A stretch of DNA of 64,000 nt, taken from NCBI GenBank assembly GCA_036350795.1, contig JAZBNV010000017.1:1-64000 (forward strand). Direction: 5' to 3'. This document shows, in pieces, positions 43,870 through 52,473 of this stretch; position 1 is the first letter of the stretch; every line of letters begins with the position of its first letter. Below the pieces are notes generated by a model, which saw nothing but the letters and a program-made list of their open reading frames with translations, was not told the origin of the DNA and made no database searches. This DNA comes from JAUVKT01 sp036350795 (GTDB lineage: Bacteria; Bacteroidota; Bacteroidia; Bacteroidales; VadinHA17). The translations under genes were made by a program, and so were the position numbers.

Positions 43870-44685
43870 CTATTTTTTAAGGTTGTGTTTAACCAACAGG
43901 TCGATAAGTGTAATAGAAGAGTCTTCCATCTGGTTGGTCAGAGCATCAACTCTTGAAAGGATATAGTTATAAAAAACCTGCAGTATAACAGCAACTATAA
44001 GACCTGATACAGTAGTAATAAGCGCTATTTTAATACCTCCTGCAACAAGACCTGCAGATACGTTACCTGCTTCCTCAATCTTGTCAAATGCGTCAATCAT
44101 ACCAATTACGGTACCCATGAAACCAAGCATAGGGGCAATGGCGATAAAGAGTGAGATCCAGGAGAGGTTCTTCTCCATCAGACCCATCTGAACGCTTCCG
44201 TAGGCAATAACTGACTTTTCTGCCATTTCAACGCCTTCGTCAACCCTGTCAAGGCCCTGGTAGAAGATACTTGCAACCGGTCCGCGGGTGTTACGGCAAA
44301 TTTCTTTTGCTGCGTCAACACCTCCGTCTTCAAGCGCTTCCTCTATCTTTTTGAGTAGCTTGTCGGTATTTGTTGTGGCAAGGTTCAGGTAAATAATTCT
44401 CTCGATGGCTATTGCCAGACCAAGAATAAGGGTAAGAAGTACAGCGCCCATAAATGATGCACCACCTTCTACGAATTTAATCTTAATCTGCTTGTGCAAT
44501 TCACTACCACCCTGATCTTCTGCAGCAGGCTCCATATCTTCTTCCACTACAGCAGCAGCTTCAGTTACCTGCTCTATAGCAGTTGTGTCGTCTTGTGTGT
44601 TCTGTGGCTCGTCCTGAGCAAAAGAATTAACAGACGCTCCAAGAAGCATCCCAAACACAGCTACAATTGCAAATAGTTTTTTCAT
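43870..44685 (-). CDS. exbB: MotA/TolQ/ExbB proton channel family protein with cleavable leader
   Basis: 271 residues. Unlike E. coli ExbB it begins with a signal-peptide-like segment (MKKLFAIVAVFGMLLGASVNSFAQ) followed by an acidic stretch. Then come the three ExbB/TolQ helices (about 78-105, 170-195 and 215-245) with conserved LGFMGTVIGMIDAFDKI and VSAGLVAGGIKIALITTVSGLIVAV. It uses the proton gradient to drive TonB- or Tol-type work. First gene of the exbB-membrane protein-exbD-exbD operon, with a promoter box 45 nt upstream. Confidence 0.93.
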   Translation of the reverse strand: MKKLFAIVAVFGMLLGASVNSFAQDEPQNTQDDTTAIEQVTEAAAVVEEDMEPAAEDQGGSELHKQIKIKFVEGGASFMGAVLLTLILGLAIAIERIIYLNLATTNTDKLLKKIEEALEDGGVDAAKEICRNTRGPVASIFYQGLDRVDEGVEMAEKSVIAYGSVQMGLMEKNLSWISLFIAIAPMLGFMGTVIGMIDAFDKIEEAGNVSAGLVAGGIKIALITTVSGLIVAVILQVFYNYILSRVDALTNQMEDSSITLIDLLVKHNLKK

Positions 44686-44729
44686 GGTTTGTTTTTTAAT
44701 TTTAAAATATTAATGTTTATTAATCTTAG

Positions 44730-44758
44730 CAAATTTATAAAAATCTTTATATTCCAAA
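44730..44758 (-). promoter_or_regulatory. Promoter of the exbB operon
   Basis: Minus strand TTTG (44758-44755), 17 nt, TAAATTTG (44737-44730). The -7 box is perfect; the spacer is two bases shorter than usual. Confidence 0.55.
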
Positions 44759-44972
44759 GGATTATGACCCTTAATATAGTATTTTACCCTGCCTGTTATA
44801 AGCCCCTGGCTCTTCCGCAAAAACCGGGCCCGAATGAAAAAAAGTTCATTCAGGTTCATTAGCTCATCCCGAAACTTTCGGGATTCGGTCCGAACCTTTC
44901 CTGCACTTTCGAATCTTCCAGTCAATTAAAACCTTCTCAATCAACACTTTCACTACTTAATTGAGGTCTGTG

Positions 44973-45060
44973 CGGAGAGAGAGGGATTCGAACCCTCGGT
45001 ACCCTTTTGAGGTACACACGCTTTCCAGGCGTGCCAGTTAAGCCACTCCTGCACCTCTCC
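44973..45060 (-). tRNA. tRNA-Ser (anticodon GGA)
   Basis: 88-nt tRNA with a long variable arm, as expected of serine tRNAs. Acceptor GGAGAGG pairs with TCTCTCC (one G-U), the anticodon arm is CACGC-CTGGAAA-GCGTG with anticodon GGA (reads TCC and TCT), and the T-arm is GAGGGTTCGAATCCCTC. Discriminator G; CCA not encoded. The variable arm is TGTACCTCAAAAGGGTACC. Confidence 0.94.
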
Positions 45061-45147
45061 AATTTTTTCTTCCCTCAAGGGTAAGTCCGTTATTTCAAAG
45101 AATTTTAGGCGGCACAAAATACGAAAAAAATGCTTAAAAAAAACATG

Positions 45148-46176
45148 CTATACAGTTATTTCACCTTTCAAAGCTTTATTTAACATCTTTTTAATCTTAT
45201 CTGTTTCGCCGTAATTACCCAGGAGGTACATTAGCCTGGTAATGGCAGACTCAAGGCTTATGTCTCTGCCACTTATAACTCCCAGTTCAGTAAGCTTTTT
45301 GCCTGTTTCATAAAGTTCTGATTGTACCGATCCTTCATTACACTGGGTAACATTAACTATAATGCCACCTTTTTTAATATAATTTTTAAGCAGATTCAGA
45401 AACCATGCTTTTGTTGGCGCATTTCCTGCTCCGTAACTCTCCAGCACCACTGCCCTGGCTCCTGAATCAAGGATGGCCTGTACAAGCTTTTTGTTAATGC
45501 CGGGAAAGAGTTTAAGTATGGCAACATTAGAGTCCATCTTCTTTTTCACACTCAGATCCTGCCTGACGGTTGGATACAGAATAATATTCTGATTGTATTT
45601 AATTGTAATACCTGTTGTGGCAAGTGGCTCGCAATTTGGTGATGCGAAGGCATTGAAATGTTCGGTACTCTGCTTTGTTGTCCTGTTACCCCTGAACAGG
45701 TTATTCTCAAAGTAAATACATACTTCGGGCACCATTGCCTTGTTCCCATCCTTTGCTGCTGCAATCTCAAGGGCAGTAATAAGGTTCTCCTTGCCATCGG
45801 TGCGTAAAGTACCTATAGGAAGCTGTGAGCCGGTAAAAATAACCGGTTTGGCCAGCTTGTCGAGCATAAAACTCAGGGCGGAGGCTGAGAAGGCCATGGT
45901 ATCAGTGCCATGCAAAATAACGAAGCCATCATAGCTGCTGTAGTTTTTCTCTATTATGCCTGCAAGTTTAATCCAGACCCGGGGACTTACTTCCGATGAG
46001 TCGATCAGGGGTTTAAATGAAATGGTATCGATTTTGAAATCAAATCTCCTGAGTTCAGGAACCTGGTCAACAATATGTTCAAAATTAAAGGGACGAAGTG
46101 TTCCGCTGAGCGGATCGTGAATCATCCCTATGGTGCCCCCGGTGTAGATTAATAATATGGAATCTTTTACAGGCAT
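45148..46176 (-). CDS. ansA: Type I L-asparaginase
   Basis: 342 residues. The two asparaginase threonine motifs are IYTGGTIGMI (N-terminal) and FVILHGTDTMAFSA (about 86-99), with FTGSQLPIGTLRTDG and VVLESYGAGNAP in the interdomain region. It has no signal peptide, so it is cytosolic, type I. It hydrolyses L-asparagine to aspartate and ammonia. It lies two bases after tatD, in one transcript with it. Confidence 0.93.
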   Translation of the reverse strand: MPVKDSILLIYTGGTIGMIHDPLSGTLRPFNFEHIVDQVPELRRFDFKIDTISFKPLIDSSEVSPRVWIKLAGIIEKNYSSYDGFVILHGTDTMAFSASALSFMLDKLAKPVIFTGSQLPIGTLRTDGKENLITALEIAAAKDGNKAMVPEVCIYFENNLFRGNRTTKQSTEHFNAFASPNCEPLATTGITIKYNQNIILYPTVRQDLSVKKKMDSNVAILKLFPGINKKLVQAILDSGARAVVLESYGAGNAPTKAWFLNLLKNYIKKGGIIVNVTQCNEGSVQSELYETGKKLTELGVISGRDISLESAITRLMYLLGNYGETDKIKKMLNKALKGEITV

Positions 46177-46178
46177 AT

Positions 46179-46952
46179 TTATTTATCAAGCTTAAAAAGC
46201 TTAACTGCATTTGCTGTTGTTAGCTCTCCGACTTTCTCGATTTTAATACCTGTAATTTCGGAAATTTTTTCTGCAATAAGCTTTATAAAGGCACTTTCGT
46301 TTCTTTTTCCCCTGTTTGGAGCCGGGGCCAGGTAGGGCGAATCGGTCTCCAGGACAAGATGTTCGATGCCAATATCCTTTACTACCCTGTCGAGTCCTGC
46401 ATTCCTGAAAGTCACAATTCCTCCTATGCCAAGCAAAAAGCCCGAGTCAATTATATGTTCTGCCTCGCCGGTATCTCCGGTAAAGGCATGGAAGACACCT
46501 CTGAGCGAACTTCCGCGGTAAGGTTCAAGCAATTTAAATATTTCAAGAAATGATTCCCTGGCATGTATCACCACCGGAAGAGATAACTCGATAGCCATTT
46601 CAAGCTGGGCTGTAAATATCCTGGCCTGCTCCTTGAAGAATGTTTTGTCCCAGTATAAATCAATACCTATTTCCCCGATAGCAATAAATTTTTCCCTGGC
46701 GGCCCAATCCTTAATACTGTTCAGCTGTTCAGCATAGTCTTCTTTTACAGATGTGGGGTGGATCCCTATCATGGGGTAGCATATCCCGGAATATTTGTCT
46801 ACCATGTCCATCATCGGTTCAACCGAGGCTGAATCAATATTCGGGAGTAGTATTCTGCCTACGCCCGAGCTCAGAGCCCTTTCAATTATCTCATCCCTGT
46901 CGCTGTCAAACTCTTCAAGGTAGAGATGTGAGTGTGTATCAATAAATTGCAT
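46179..46952 (-). CDS. tatD: TatD family metal-dependent deoxyribonuclease
   Basis: 257 residues, TIM-barrel hydrolase. Metal ligands are in IDTHSHLYLEEF (HxH), the bridging Glu in AIGEIGIDLYWDKTF, His in PVVIHARES and GVFHAFTG, and Asp in LVLETDSPYLAPAP. Acts on DNA ends (3'-5' exonuclease) or on D-Tyr-tRNA-like substrates in other members. First gene of the tatD-ansA pair, with a good promoter. Confidence 0.94.
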   Translation of the reverse strand: MQFIDTHSHLYLEEFDSDRDEIIERALSSGVGRILLPNIDSASVEPMMDMVDKYSGICYPMIGIHPTSVKEDYAEQLNSIKDWAAREKFIAIGEIGIDLYWDKTFFKEQARIFTAQLEMAIELSLPVVIHARESFLEIFKLLEPYRGSSLRGVFHAFTGDTGEAEHIIDSGFLLGIGGIVTFRNAGLDRVVKDIGIEHLVLETDSPYLAPAPNRGKRNESAFIKLIAEKISEITGIKIEKVGELTTANAVKLFKLDK

Positions 46953-46978
46953 ATCCGCTGTACTTCATATAAGGGCTG

Positions 46979-47010
46979 CAAACTTAAGCAAGAATAAAAA
47001 AAGGGACAAA
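46979..47010 (-). promoter_or_regulatory. Promoter of tatD-ansA
   Basis: Minus strand TTTG (47010-47007), 20 nt, TAAGTTTG (46986-46979), a full consensus match 27 nt upstream of the ATG. The -33 element overlaps the terminator of the upstream gdhA gene. Confidence 0.6.
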
Positions 47011-47036
47011 TATTTGTCCCTCTTTTTGAAAAGCAT
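46996..47036 (-). terminator. Terminator after the NADP-type GDH gene
   Basis: Palindrome GGGACAAATATTTGTCCC (47003-47020) with a T-run on the minus strand after it, about 25 nt beyond the stop at 47046. Confidence 0.85.
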
Positions 47037-47045
47037 ATATTGTTG

Positions 47046-48386
47046 TTAAACAACTCCTTGTGCAAGCATAGAATCGGCGACCTTCAGGAATCCGCCAATG
47101 TTTGCTCCCTTAACATAGTTTATGAAGCCATCACTTTCCTTACCATACTTTTCGCAGGTTGAGTGAATGTCTGACATTATTCTCTGAAGATGATTGTCAA
47201 CTTCTTCGCGTGTCCAGTTAAGGCGCATTGAGTTCTGTGTCATTTCCAGACCCGACACGGCAACACCTCCTGCGTTGGCAGCTTTGCCGGGACCGTACAG
47301 GATTTTCTTATCCAGGTATACATTAATTGCTTCGGGTGTTGAAGGCATATTGGCTCCTTCCGAAACACAGACACAACCATTTGCGATAAGAGTTTTAGCA
47401 TCCTGTTCATTGATCTCGTTTTCGGTTGCATTTGGCATTGCAACATCACATTTCACTTCCCACGGACGCTTGCCGTCGAAATACTGAACTCCGTACTTTT
47501 CTGCGTATTCCTTGATTCTTCCCCTCTTAACATTTTTAAGTTCCATTACATAAGCCAGCTTTTCACTATCAATACCGGCTGGATCGTAGATGTACCCGGC
47601 CGAATCGGAGAGAGTAACTACTTTACCTCCAAGTTCGGTAACTTTTTCGGTTGCATACTGAGCCACGTTACCGGATCCTGAAACAACAACAATCTTACCT
47701 TTAAGCGAATCTCCTCTTGTTCCAAGCATTGACTGGGCAAAATAGGTTGCTCCGTAGCCTGTTGCTTCGGGACGAATAAGCGATCCTCCCCATTCTCTTC
47801 CTTTACCTGTAAGAACACCTGTAAACTCGTTGCGCAGTCTCTTGTACTGGCCAAAAAGGAAGCCAATCTCACGTCCGCCAACGCCTATATCACCGGCCGG
47901 AACATCGGTATTGGGCCCTATATGACGAGATAGTTCGGTCATGAAACTCTGGCAGAACCTCATTACTTCGTTGTCTGATTTTCCTTTAGGATCAAAGTCT
48001 GATCCTCCTTTACCTCCGCCCATTGGAAGTGTGGTAAGGCTGTTTTTAAATACCTGTTCGAAAGCAAGAAATTTAAGAATACCCAGGTTTACAGTCGGGT
48101 GGAACCTAAGTCCGCCTTTATAAGGACCGATAGCACTGTTCATTTCAATACGGTATCCTTTATTAATCTGAACTTCACCCTTATCGTCAAGCCAGGGGAC
48201 TCTGAAAAGAATAACTCTTTCTGGTTCAGCTATTCTTTCGAGAATCTTAGCATGCTTGTACTTGGGATTTTCTTCGATAAATGGGATTAATGATTCAGCT
48301 ACTTCATGTACTGCCTGGTGGAATTCGTTTTCACCCGGATTTTTAGCTTTAATAGCTGCCATAAATCTTTCAACGTTTGGGTCCAT
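47046..48386 (-). CDS. gdhA: Glutamate dehydrogenase, NADP-type
   Basis: 446-residue hexameric glutamate dehydrogenase. The catalytic core is clear: GPYKGGLRFHPTVNLGILKF and TTLPMGGGKGGSDFDPKGKS carry the substrate lysines, and PAGDIGVGGREIGFLFG the Asp. In the dinucleotide domain the motif VSGSGNVAQYATEKVTELGG with LSDSAGYIYD is the E. coli (NADP) pattern, so this is probably the ammonia-assimilating enzyme. A second gdh with an NAD-type pattern lies 1.5 kb away, beyond dprA. Confidence 0.95.
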   Translation of the reverse strand: MDPNVERFMAAIKAKNPGENEFHQAVHEVAESLIPFIEENPKYKHAKILERIAEPERVILFRVPWLDDKGEVQINKGYRIEMNSAIGPYKGGLRFHPTVNLGILKFLAFEQVFKNSLTTLPMGGGKGGSDFDPKGKSDNEVMRFCQSFMTELSRHIGPNTDVPAGDIGVGGREIGFLFGQYKRLRNEFTGVLTGKGREWGGSLIRPEATGYGATYFAQSMLGTRGDSLKGKIVVVSGSGNVAQYATEKVTELGGKVVTLSDSAGYIYDPAGIDSEKLAYVMELKNVKRGRIKEYAEKYGVQYFDGKRPWEVKCDVAMPNATENEINEQDAKTLIANGCVCVSEGANMPSTPEAINVYLDKKILYGPGKAANAGGVAVSGLEMTQNSMRLNWTREEVDNHLQRIMSDIHSTCEKYGKESDGFINYVKGANIGGFLKVADSMLAQGVV

Positions 48387-48613
48387 AGTAATTTTTTTTG
48401 ATTTTAATATTAGTTGTTTATGAGCTTATCTGAGGATAAAAATATAAAAAACATGTAGAAATATTATAGTCTTTTTTACAGGAGATACAGTTTATAAAGA
48501 GTTTAAACATCATTTATATGTAAGCAAAAGAAGTACAATTAGATAAGGCCTGAAGATATGTTATTAAACAGGTTCAATTACATGACTTTTATCATGGTAT
48601 TTTGTTCGCCTGT

Positions 48614-49726
48614 TTAATCCCTGCGATGAATATAAATATTTCCGGGACGGGATAGTATTAATCCTGCAAATTCAAGGCTCAGAAGTGCCGGTGAAATGTG
48701 CTGTATCTGCCTTCCGGTGATCGAACATAGTTCGTCTGATGAAATTCTTGATTTTTCGGCAATTATTTCCAGGATATTTTTTTCAAGTTCGCTCAGTTCA
48801 GGTATAAGCCTTGCCTGTTTTGCCCGAAAACTGCCATCGGGAGTCCAGTTCAGAAAATATTCTATATCAGTACTGTTTTCTACCAGGCTGGCTTTCTGGG
48901 ATTTCAGCAGCAAATTACATCCTGCCGAATATTTTGATCCCGGGCTACCGGGAACAGCCAGCACATCCCTGTTATATGATACTGCTATATCGGCTGTTAC
49001 CATTGCTCCACCTTTAACTCCCGATTCAACCACCAGGGTTGCATCGGCCAATCCGGCTATTATCCTGTTACGCTTAAGAAAATTATTTCTGTCGGGGCCG
49101 GCATCCGAAAGGAAATCAGTAATAAGTCCGCCGGATAGCAGCATATCCCTTGCTACCTGTGTGTGGGCTGATGGATAGAGGGTTTTAAAACCATGAGCCA
49201 TAATACCCAGTGTGGGAATATTGTTTGACAGGGAGGCTTTATGTGCACAAATATCAATACCATAAGCAAGCCCGCTTACTATTACCAGCCCGGCATGCCT
49301 GGATGCCAGGTCACTTATTATTTCACGGCATAATTCTTTTCCCTGGCGGGTTGCATTCCTCGTTCCCACTATACTCAGAACCTTTACTGCATCAGCTTTT
49401 ATATCTCCCTTGTAATAGATAAGGATTGGTGCATCAGGACATTCCTTTAACCTGCCCGGATAATTTTCATCCGAAATAAAGGCTGTATTGATACCATACC
49501 TGGATATAAAGTCAACTTCTTTTTCTGCCCTTTCGAGCGACCTGTTTTCGCTTATTGACCTTGCAATGGAGCTGCCTATGCCTGGAATCCTTATAAGCGA
49601 ATTATAGGATTCTGAAAATATATCTTCGATATTGCCATAATATTCCAGCAGCCTGCGGGCATTAATATCTCCTACTCCGGGTATATTACTGAGGGCAATC
49701 TGGTAGAGCAGTTTATTTTCAGACAT
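48614..49726 (-). CDS. dprA: DNA processing protein DprA
   Basis: 370 residues. The N-terminal helix-hairpin-helix region (ALSNIPGVGDINARRLLEYY) precedes the Rossmann-like DprA core with VLSIVGTRNATRQGKELCRE, VIVSGLAYGIDICAHKASL and ATLVVESGVKGGAMVTADIA. The C-terminal winged helix (EKNILEIIAEKSRISSDELC) is complete. It loads RecA on incoming single-stranded DNA during natural transformation. It lies between two glutamate dehydrogenase genes, with no functional link expected. Confidence 0.95.
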   Translation of the reverse strand: MSENKLLYQIALSNIPGVGDINARRLLEYYGNIEDIFSESYNSLIRIPGIGSSIARSISENRSLERAEKEVDFISRYGINTAFISDENYPGRLKECPDAPILIYYKGDIKADAVKVLSIVGTRNATRQGKELCREIISDLASRHAGLVIVSGLAYGIDICAHKASLSNNIPTLGIMAHGFKTLYPSAHTQVARDMLLSGGLITDFLSDAGPDRNNFLKRNRIIAGLADATLVVESGVKGGAMVTADIAVSYNRDVLAVPGSPGSKYSAGCNLLLKSQKASLVENSTDIEYFLNWTPDGSFRAKQARLIPELSELEKNILEIIAEKSRISSDELCSITGRQIQHISPALLSLEFAGLILSRPGNIYIHRRD

Positions 49727-49774
49727 GGTACAGCGTTTTTATTCCTGCTATAAATATATTAAAAATGCCTGAAA

Positions 49775-49822
49775 GGTTGAATGGTTTAAAGGTTTATTGG
49801 TTTAAAAGTTTAATGGTTGGGA
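49775..49822 (+). repeat. Six-unit octamer array (GGTTTAAA type) between gdhB and dprA
   Basis: 48 nt that divide exactly into six 8-nt units: GGTTGAAT, GGTTTAAA, GGTTTATT, GGTTTAAA, AGTTTAAT, GGTTGGGA. It lies upstream of dprA (minus strand) and downstream of gdhB, next to the gdhB terminator. Same length and unit number as the array before lepA. Confidence 0.85.
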
Positions 49823-49823
49823 T

Positions 49824-49855
49824 AAAAAAAGGACACGATGCATCGTGTCCCTTCA
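49824..49855 (-). terminator. Terminator after the NAD-type GDH gene
   Basis: Perfect 20-nt palindrome GGACACGATGCATCGTGTCC (49831-49850) with a run of seven T on the minus strand, 24 nt beyond the stop at 49879. Confidence 0.9.
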
Positions 49856-49878
49856 GTCTTATTCAGAGATATGAATTC

Positions 49879-51216
49879 TTACATTACCCCAAGGTCGAGC
49901 ATAGCATTTGCAACCTTAAGGAATCCTGCAACATTTGCTCCTTTTACATAGTCAACATATCCATCTTCATCTTTTCCGTATTTAACACAGGCCTCGTGTA
50001 TGTTGGTCATTATCTCGTGCAGTCTGCCATCAACCTCATTCCTTCCCCAGTGCAGTTTCAGGGAGTTCTGCGACATTTCGAGTCCTGATGTGGCAACACC
50101 GCCGGCATTAGCCGCTTTACCGTGGCCATAGAGAATTTTATTCTTCTGAAATATCTCTATTGCTTCCGGGGTACATGGCATATTAGCTCCTTCGCTAACA
50201 CAGATGCACCCGTTCTCAACCAGTTTTTGTGCGTCTTCAGCATTGAGTTCATTCTGGGTTGCGCAGGGAAGTGCAATATCACATTTTACCTCCCACGGGT
50301 GTTTGCCATCGTGGAACTCTACTCCCTGGAATTCGTAGGAATAAGGCTTAACAATATCTTCGTTTGATGAACGAAGTTCGAGCATATATTCAATCTTTTC
50401 GCCCGCCACACCTTCCGGATCGTAGATATATCCATCAGGTCCTGAAAGGGTTACAACTTTACCTCCAAGTTCGGTTACCTTAAGAGCAGCTCCCCATGCA
50501 ACATTGCCAAAGCCAGAAATAGCAACTGTTTTTCCTTCGAAGCTTTCACCTATGGTAGCAAGCATCTCCTTGGCAAAATAGACATTGCCGAATCCTGTTG
50601 CCTCGGGCCTGATAAGTGAGCCGCCCCAGTTAATACCCTTGCCGGTAAGTACACCTGTGTGTTCGCGTGCCAGCTTCTTATAAGCTCCGAAAAGGTACCC
50701 AATCTCGCGACCTCCAACACCGATATCCCCGGCTGGAACATCAGTTTCAGGGCCAATGTATTTCCATAGTTCGAGCATGAAAGCCTGGCAGAACCTCATT
50801 ATTTCAGTATCTGATTTTCCCTTGGGATTGAAATCAGATCCTCCTTTACCACCTCCCATAGGCAGGGTGGTAAGTGAGTTTTTAAATATCTGCTCGAATC
50901 CAAGGAATTTGAGTATGCTCAGGTTAACACTTGGGTGGAATCTTAATCCTCCCTTGTAAGGGCCAATAGCATTGTTAAACTGGATTCTGTAGCCCAGGTT
51001 AACATGTACATTGCCTTCGTCGTCCATCCACGGCACCTTAAAGGTGAACACGCGGTCGGGCTCTATGAGGCGATCTACAATATTGGCTGCCTCGAACTGT
51101 GGATTCTCATTGTAAACCTCTTCAATTGATTCAAGAACTTCCCGTACAGCCTGGAGATATTCCAGTTCGCCGGGGTGCTTCTTCTCAAGATCATTAAGTA
51201 CCTTATCTACGTTCAT
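49879..51216 (-). CDS. gdhB: Glutamate dehydrogenase, NAD-type
   Basis: 445-residue paralogue of the gene at 47046, same core (GPYKGGLRFHPSVNLSILKF, TTLPMGGGKGGSDFNPKGKS, PAGDIGVGGREIGYLFG). The dinucleotide domain reads ISGFGNVAWGAALKVTELGG and LSGPDGYIYDPEG, which is the clostridial NAD-dependent pattern rather than the SGSGNVAQ/SDS form of NADP enzymes. The likely role is glutamate breakdown. The symbol gdhB follows Bacteroides usage and is tentative. Confidence 0.9.
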   Translation of the reverse strand: MNVDKVLNDLEKKHPGELEYLQAVREVLESIEEVYNENPQFEAANIVDRLIEPDRVFTFKVPWMDDEGNVHVNLGYRIQFNNAIGPYKGGLRFHPSVNLSILKFLGFEQIFKNSLTTLPMGGGKGGSDFNPKGKSDTEIMRFCQAFMLELWKYIGPETDVPAGDIGVGGREIGYLFGAYKKLAREHTGVLTGKGINWGGSLIRPEATGFGNVYFAKEMLATIGESFEGKTVAISGFGNVAWGAALKVTELGGKVVTLSGPDGYIYDPEGVAGEKIEYMLELRSSNEDIVKPYSYEFQGVEFHDGKHPWEVKCDIALPCATQNELNAEDAQKLVENGCICVSEGANMPCTPEAIEIFQKNKILYGHGKAANAGGVATSGLEMSQNSLKLHWGRNEVDGRLHEIMTNIHEACVKYGKDEDGYVDYVKGANVAGFLKVANAMLDLGVM

Positions 51217-51316
51217 TATATCTAAAAATTATAATTAATATTTGGGTTTAAATACAAGGCAAAATTGTATCTGTTTTTATCCTTAAAAAATGACTTTACT
51301 CATATGCTTTGAACCT

Positions 51317-51793
51317 TTAGTTCAGCTTAGCCTTATCAAGAGACTCTTTAATGATATTCAGTTCTTTAGCTTTAAGTGAGCCAAGGTGAACAGGGGGGTA
51401 CATTGCCACCTTCCTGTCGGACCTTCTTTTAAGTACTATCATTTTAAGTCCCGGGCCATAATTTTTTATCTCATAGCCAGCAAATTCTCCCTTGGGAATT
51501 TCATATGAATTACGTTTTCCCTTAAATGCGCCAGCAGCATAAAACCTGAAAACAATGCTGGGCCCGTCGTCAGAAAAATAAATATAACGATACTTTAAAA
51601 GTACAGGATAGAATATTACAAGGATATAGGTAAACAGAACAAGAAATGTCCACATGCCAATATCAAGGCCCCAGAGCGGAAACTTAAGTCCCTTCTCCAG
51701 GTAGGCAAAAAATATCCAGAACAGCAGCAGTACCGTTACGGCAAATGTTCTGAGTCTTAATGAGATGATTGTTTTGGCATTGTCGATGGTCAT
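51317..51793 (-). CDS. Two-helix membrane protein with a PH-like domain
   Basis: 158 residues with two hydrophobic helices (about 14-33 and 43-66) and a soluble C-terminal part rich in basic strands (YRYIYFSDDGPSIVFRFY, GEFAGYEIKNYGPGLKMIVLKRR). The plan resembles the gene at 30405 and may be another membrane-bound PH-like protein. No family was identified. It has a perfect -7 box 18 nt upstream. Confidence 0.6.
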   Translation of the reverse strand: MTIDNAKTIISLRLRTFAVTVLLLFWIFFAYLEKGLKFPLWGLDIGMWTFLVLFTYILVIFYPVLLKYRYIYFSDDGPSIVFRFYAAGAFKGKRNSYEIPKGEFAGYEIKNYGPGLKMIVLKRRSDRKVAMYPPVHLGSLKAKELNIIKESLDKAKLN

Positions 51794-51810
51794 CTTTCGA
51801 ACTCTTTTTA

Positions 51811-51818
51811 CAAACCTA
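51811..51818 (-). promoter_or_regulatory. -7 promoter box of the membrane protein gene
   Basis: Minus strand TAGGTTTG, a perfect TAnnTTTG, 18 nt upstream of the ATG at 51793. Confidence 0.5.
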
Positions 51819-51869
51819 GTTTAAAATTATTATATCTGCACTAAAAATTACCATAATCGATCAATGATA

Positions 51870-52313
51870 TCACCTCCTGGCTTCGAAGAATATTTTTAGC
51901 AGCGAACTGCATTCTTTCTTTAAAATGCCACTTCTCAATGCTGTTTTGGGGTGAATAAGCTGAGGAGCAATTGTTGTAAAGCCTCGTTTCGGGTCGGATG
52001 CACCATAAACAACTGCCCCCGGCTGAGCCCAGAAAAGTGCTCCGGCACACATGGCACAGGGTTCGAGTGTTACATACAGGGTGCAATCGCTGAGGTATTT
52101 TCCTCCAAGGTAGTCGGCAGCGGCAGTAATAGCCTGCATTTCTGCATGTGCTGTAGGATCATTTAGTGTTTCAACAAGGTTGTGTGCCCTTGCAATTATT
52201 ACCTTGTTATATACCACTACAGCCCCAACCGGAACCTCTTCCTTTTCAAGAGCAGCCTCTGCCTGTTGCAGTGCTGCTTTCATAAAGTGCTCATCTGATG
52301 TAATCTTCTCCAA
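51870..52313 (-). CDS. tadA: tRNA(adenine-34) deaminase TadA (TTG start)
   Basis: 147 residues. Zinc deaminase motifs are DPTAHAEMQAI (HAE) and TLYVTLEPCAMCAGALFWAQ (PCxxC), giving wobble inosine in tRNA. The start is TTG at 52313: the conserved N-terminus SDEHFMKAALQQAEAAL lies before the first ATG, and a perfect -7 box lies 18 nt upstream. Family members of this length also include guanine deaminases; the LEPCAMCAGAL context favours TadA. Confidence 0.9.
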   Translation of the reverse strand: MEKITSDEHFMKAALQQAEAALEKEEVPVGAVVVYNKVIIARAHNLVETLNDPTAHAEMQAITAAADYLGGKYLSDCTLYVTLEPCAMCAGALFWAQPGAVVYGASDPKRGFTTIAPQLIHPKTALRSGILKKECSSLLKIFFEARR

Positions 52314-52330
52314 TAGCTCTCTGTTTTGTG

Positions 52331-52338
52331 CAAATGTA
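52331..52338 (-). promoter_or_regulatory. -7 promoter box of tadA
   Basis: Minus strand TACATTTG, a perfect TAnnTTTG 18 nt upstream of the TTG start, supporting that start. Confidence 0.5.
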
Positions 52339-52383
52339 AGAAATTGTTTAGTTGCCTGCCTCTTGGCAGACAGGTTTAGTTGT

Positions 52384-52440
52384 TAACTCTATCAACTTCA
52401 TAAACTCTTTCAACTTTTTTAAACTCTATCAACCTCTTTT
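52384..52440 (-). repeat. Nine-base-period array upstream of aspS
   Basis: On the minus strand six consecutive units of about nine bases: GTTGATAGA, GTTTAAAAAA, GTTGAAAGA, GTTTATGAA, GTTGATAGA, GTTAACA. Units alternate in two forms. It sits immediately before the aspS promoter box. Confidence 0.75.
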
Positions 52441-52443
52441 CCT

Positions 52444-52451
52444 TATCTTTG
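52444..52451 (+). promoter_or_regulatory. -7 promoter box of aspS
   Basis: TATCTTTG, a perfect TAnnTTTG, 22 nt upstream of the aspS ATG; the nine-base array lies where the -33 element would be. Confidence 0.55.
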
Positions 52452-52473
52452 CATAAATTTTATTCTGAAAGAT

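Noticed and set aside
44710..44925. 71-residue ORF upstream of exbB
   Set aside because: It covers the exbB promoter, shows no family pattern and has no coding-type conservation that I can see.
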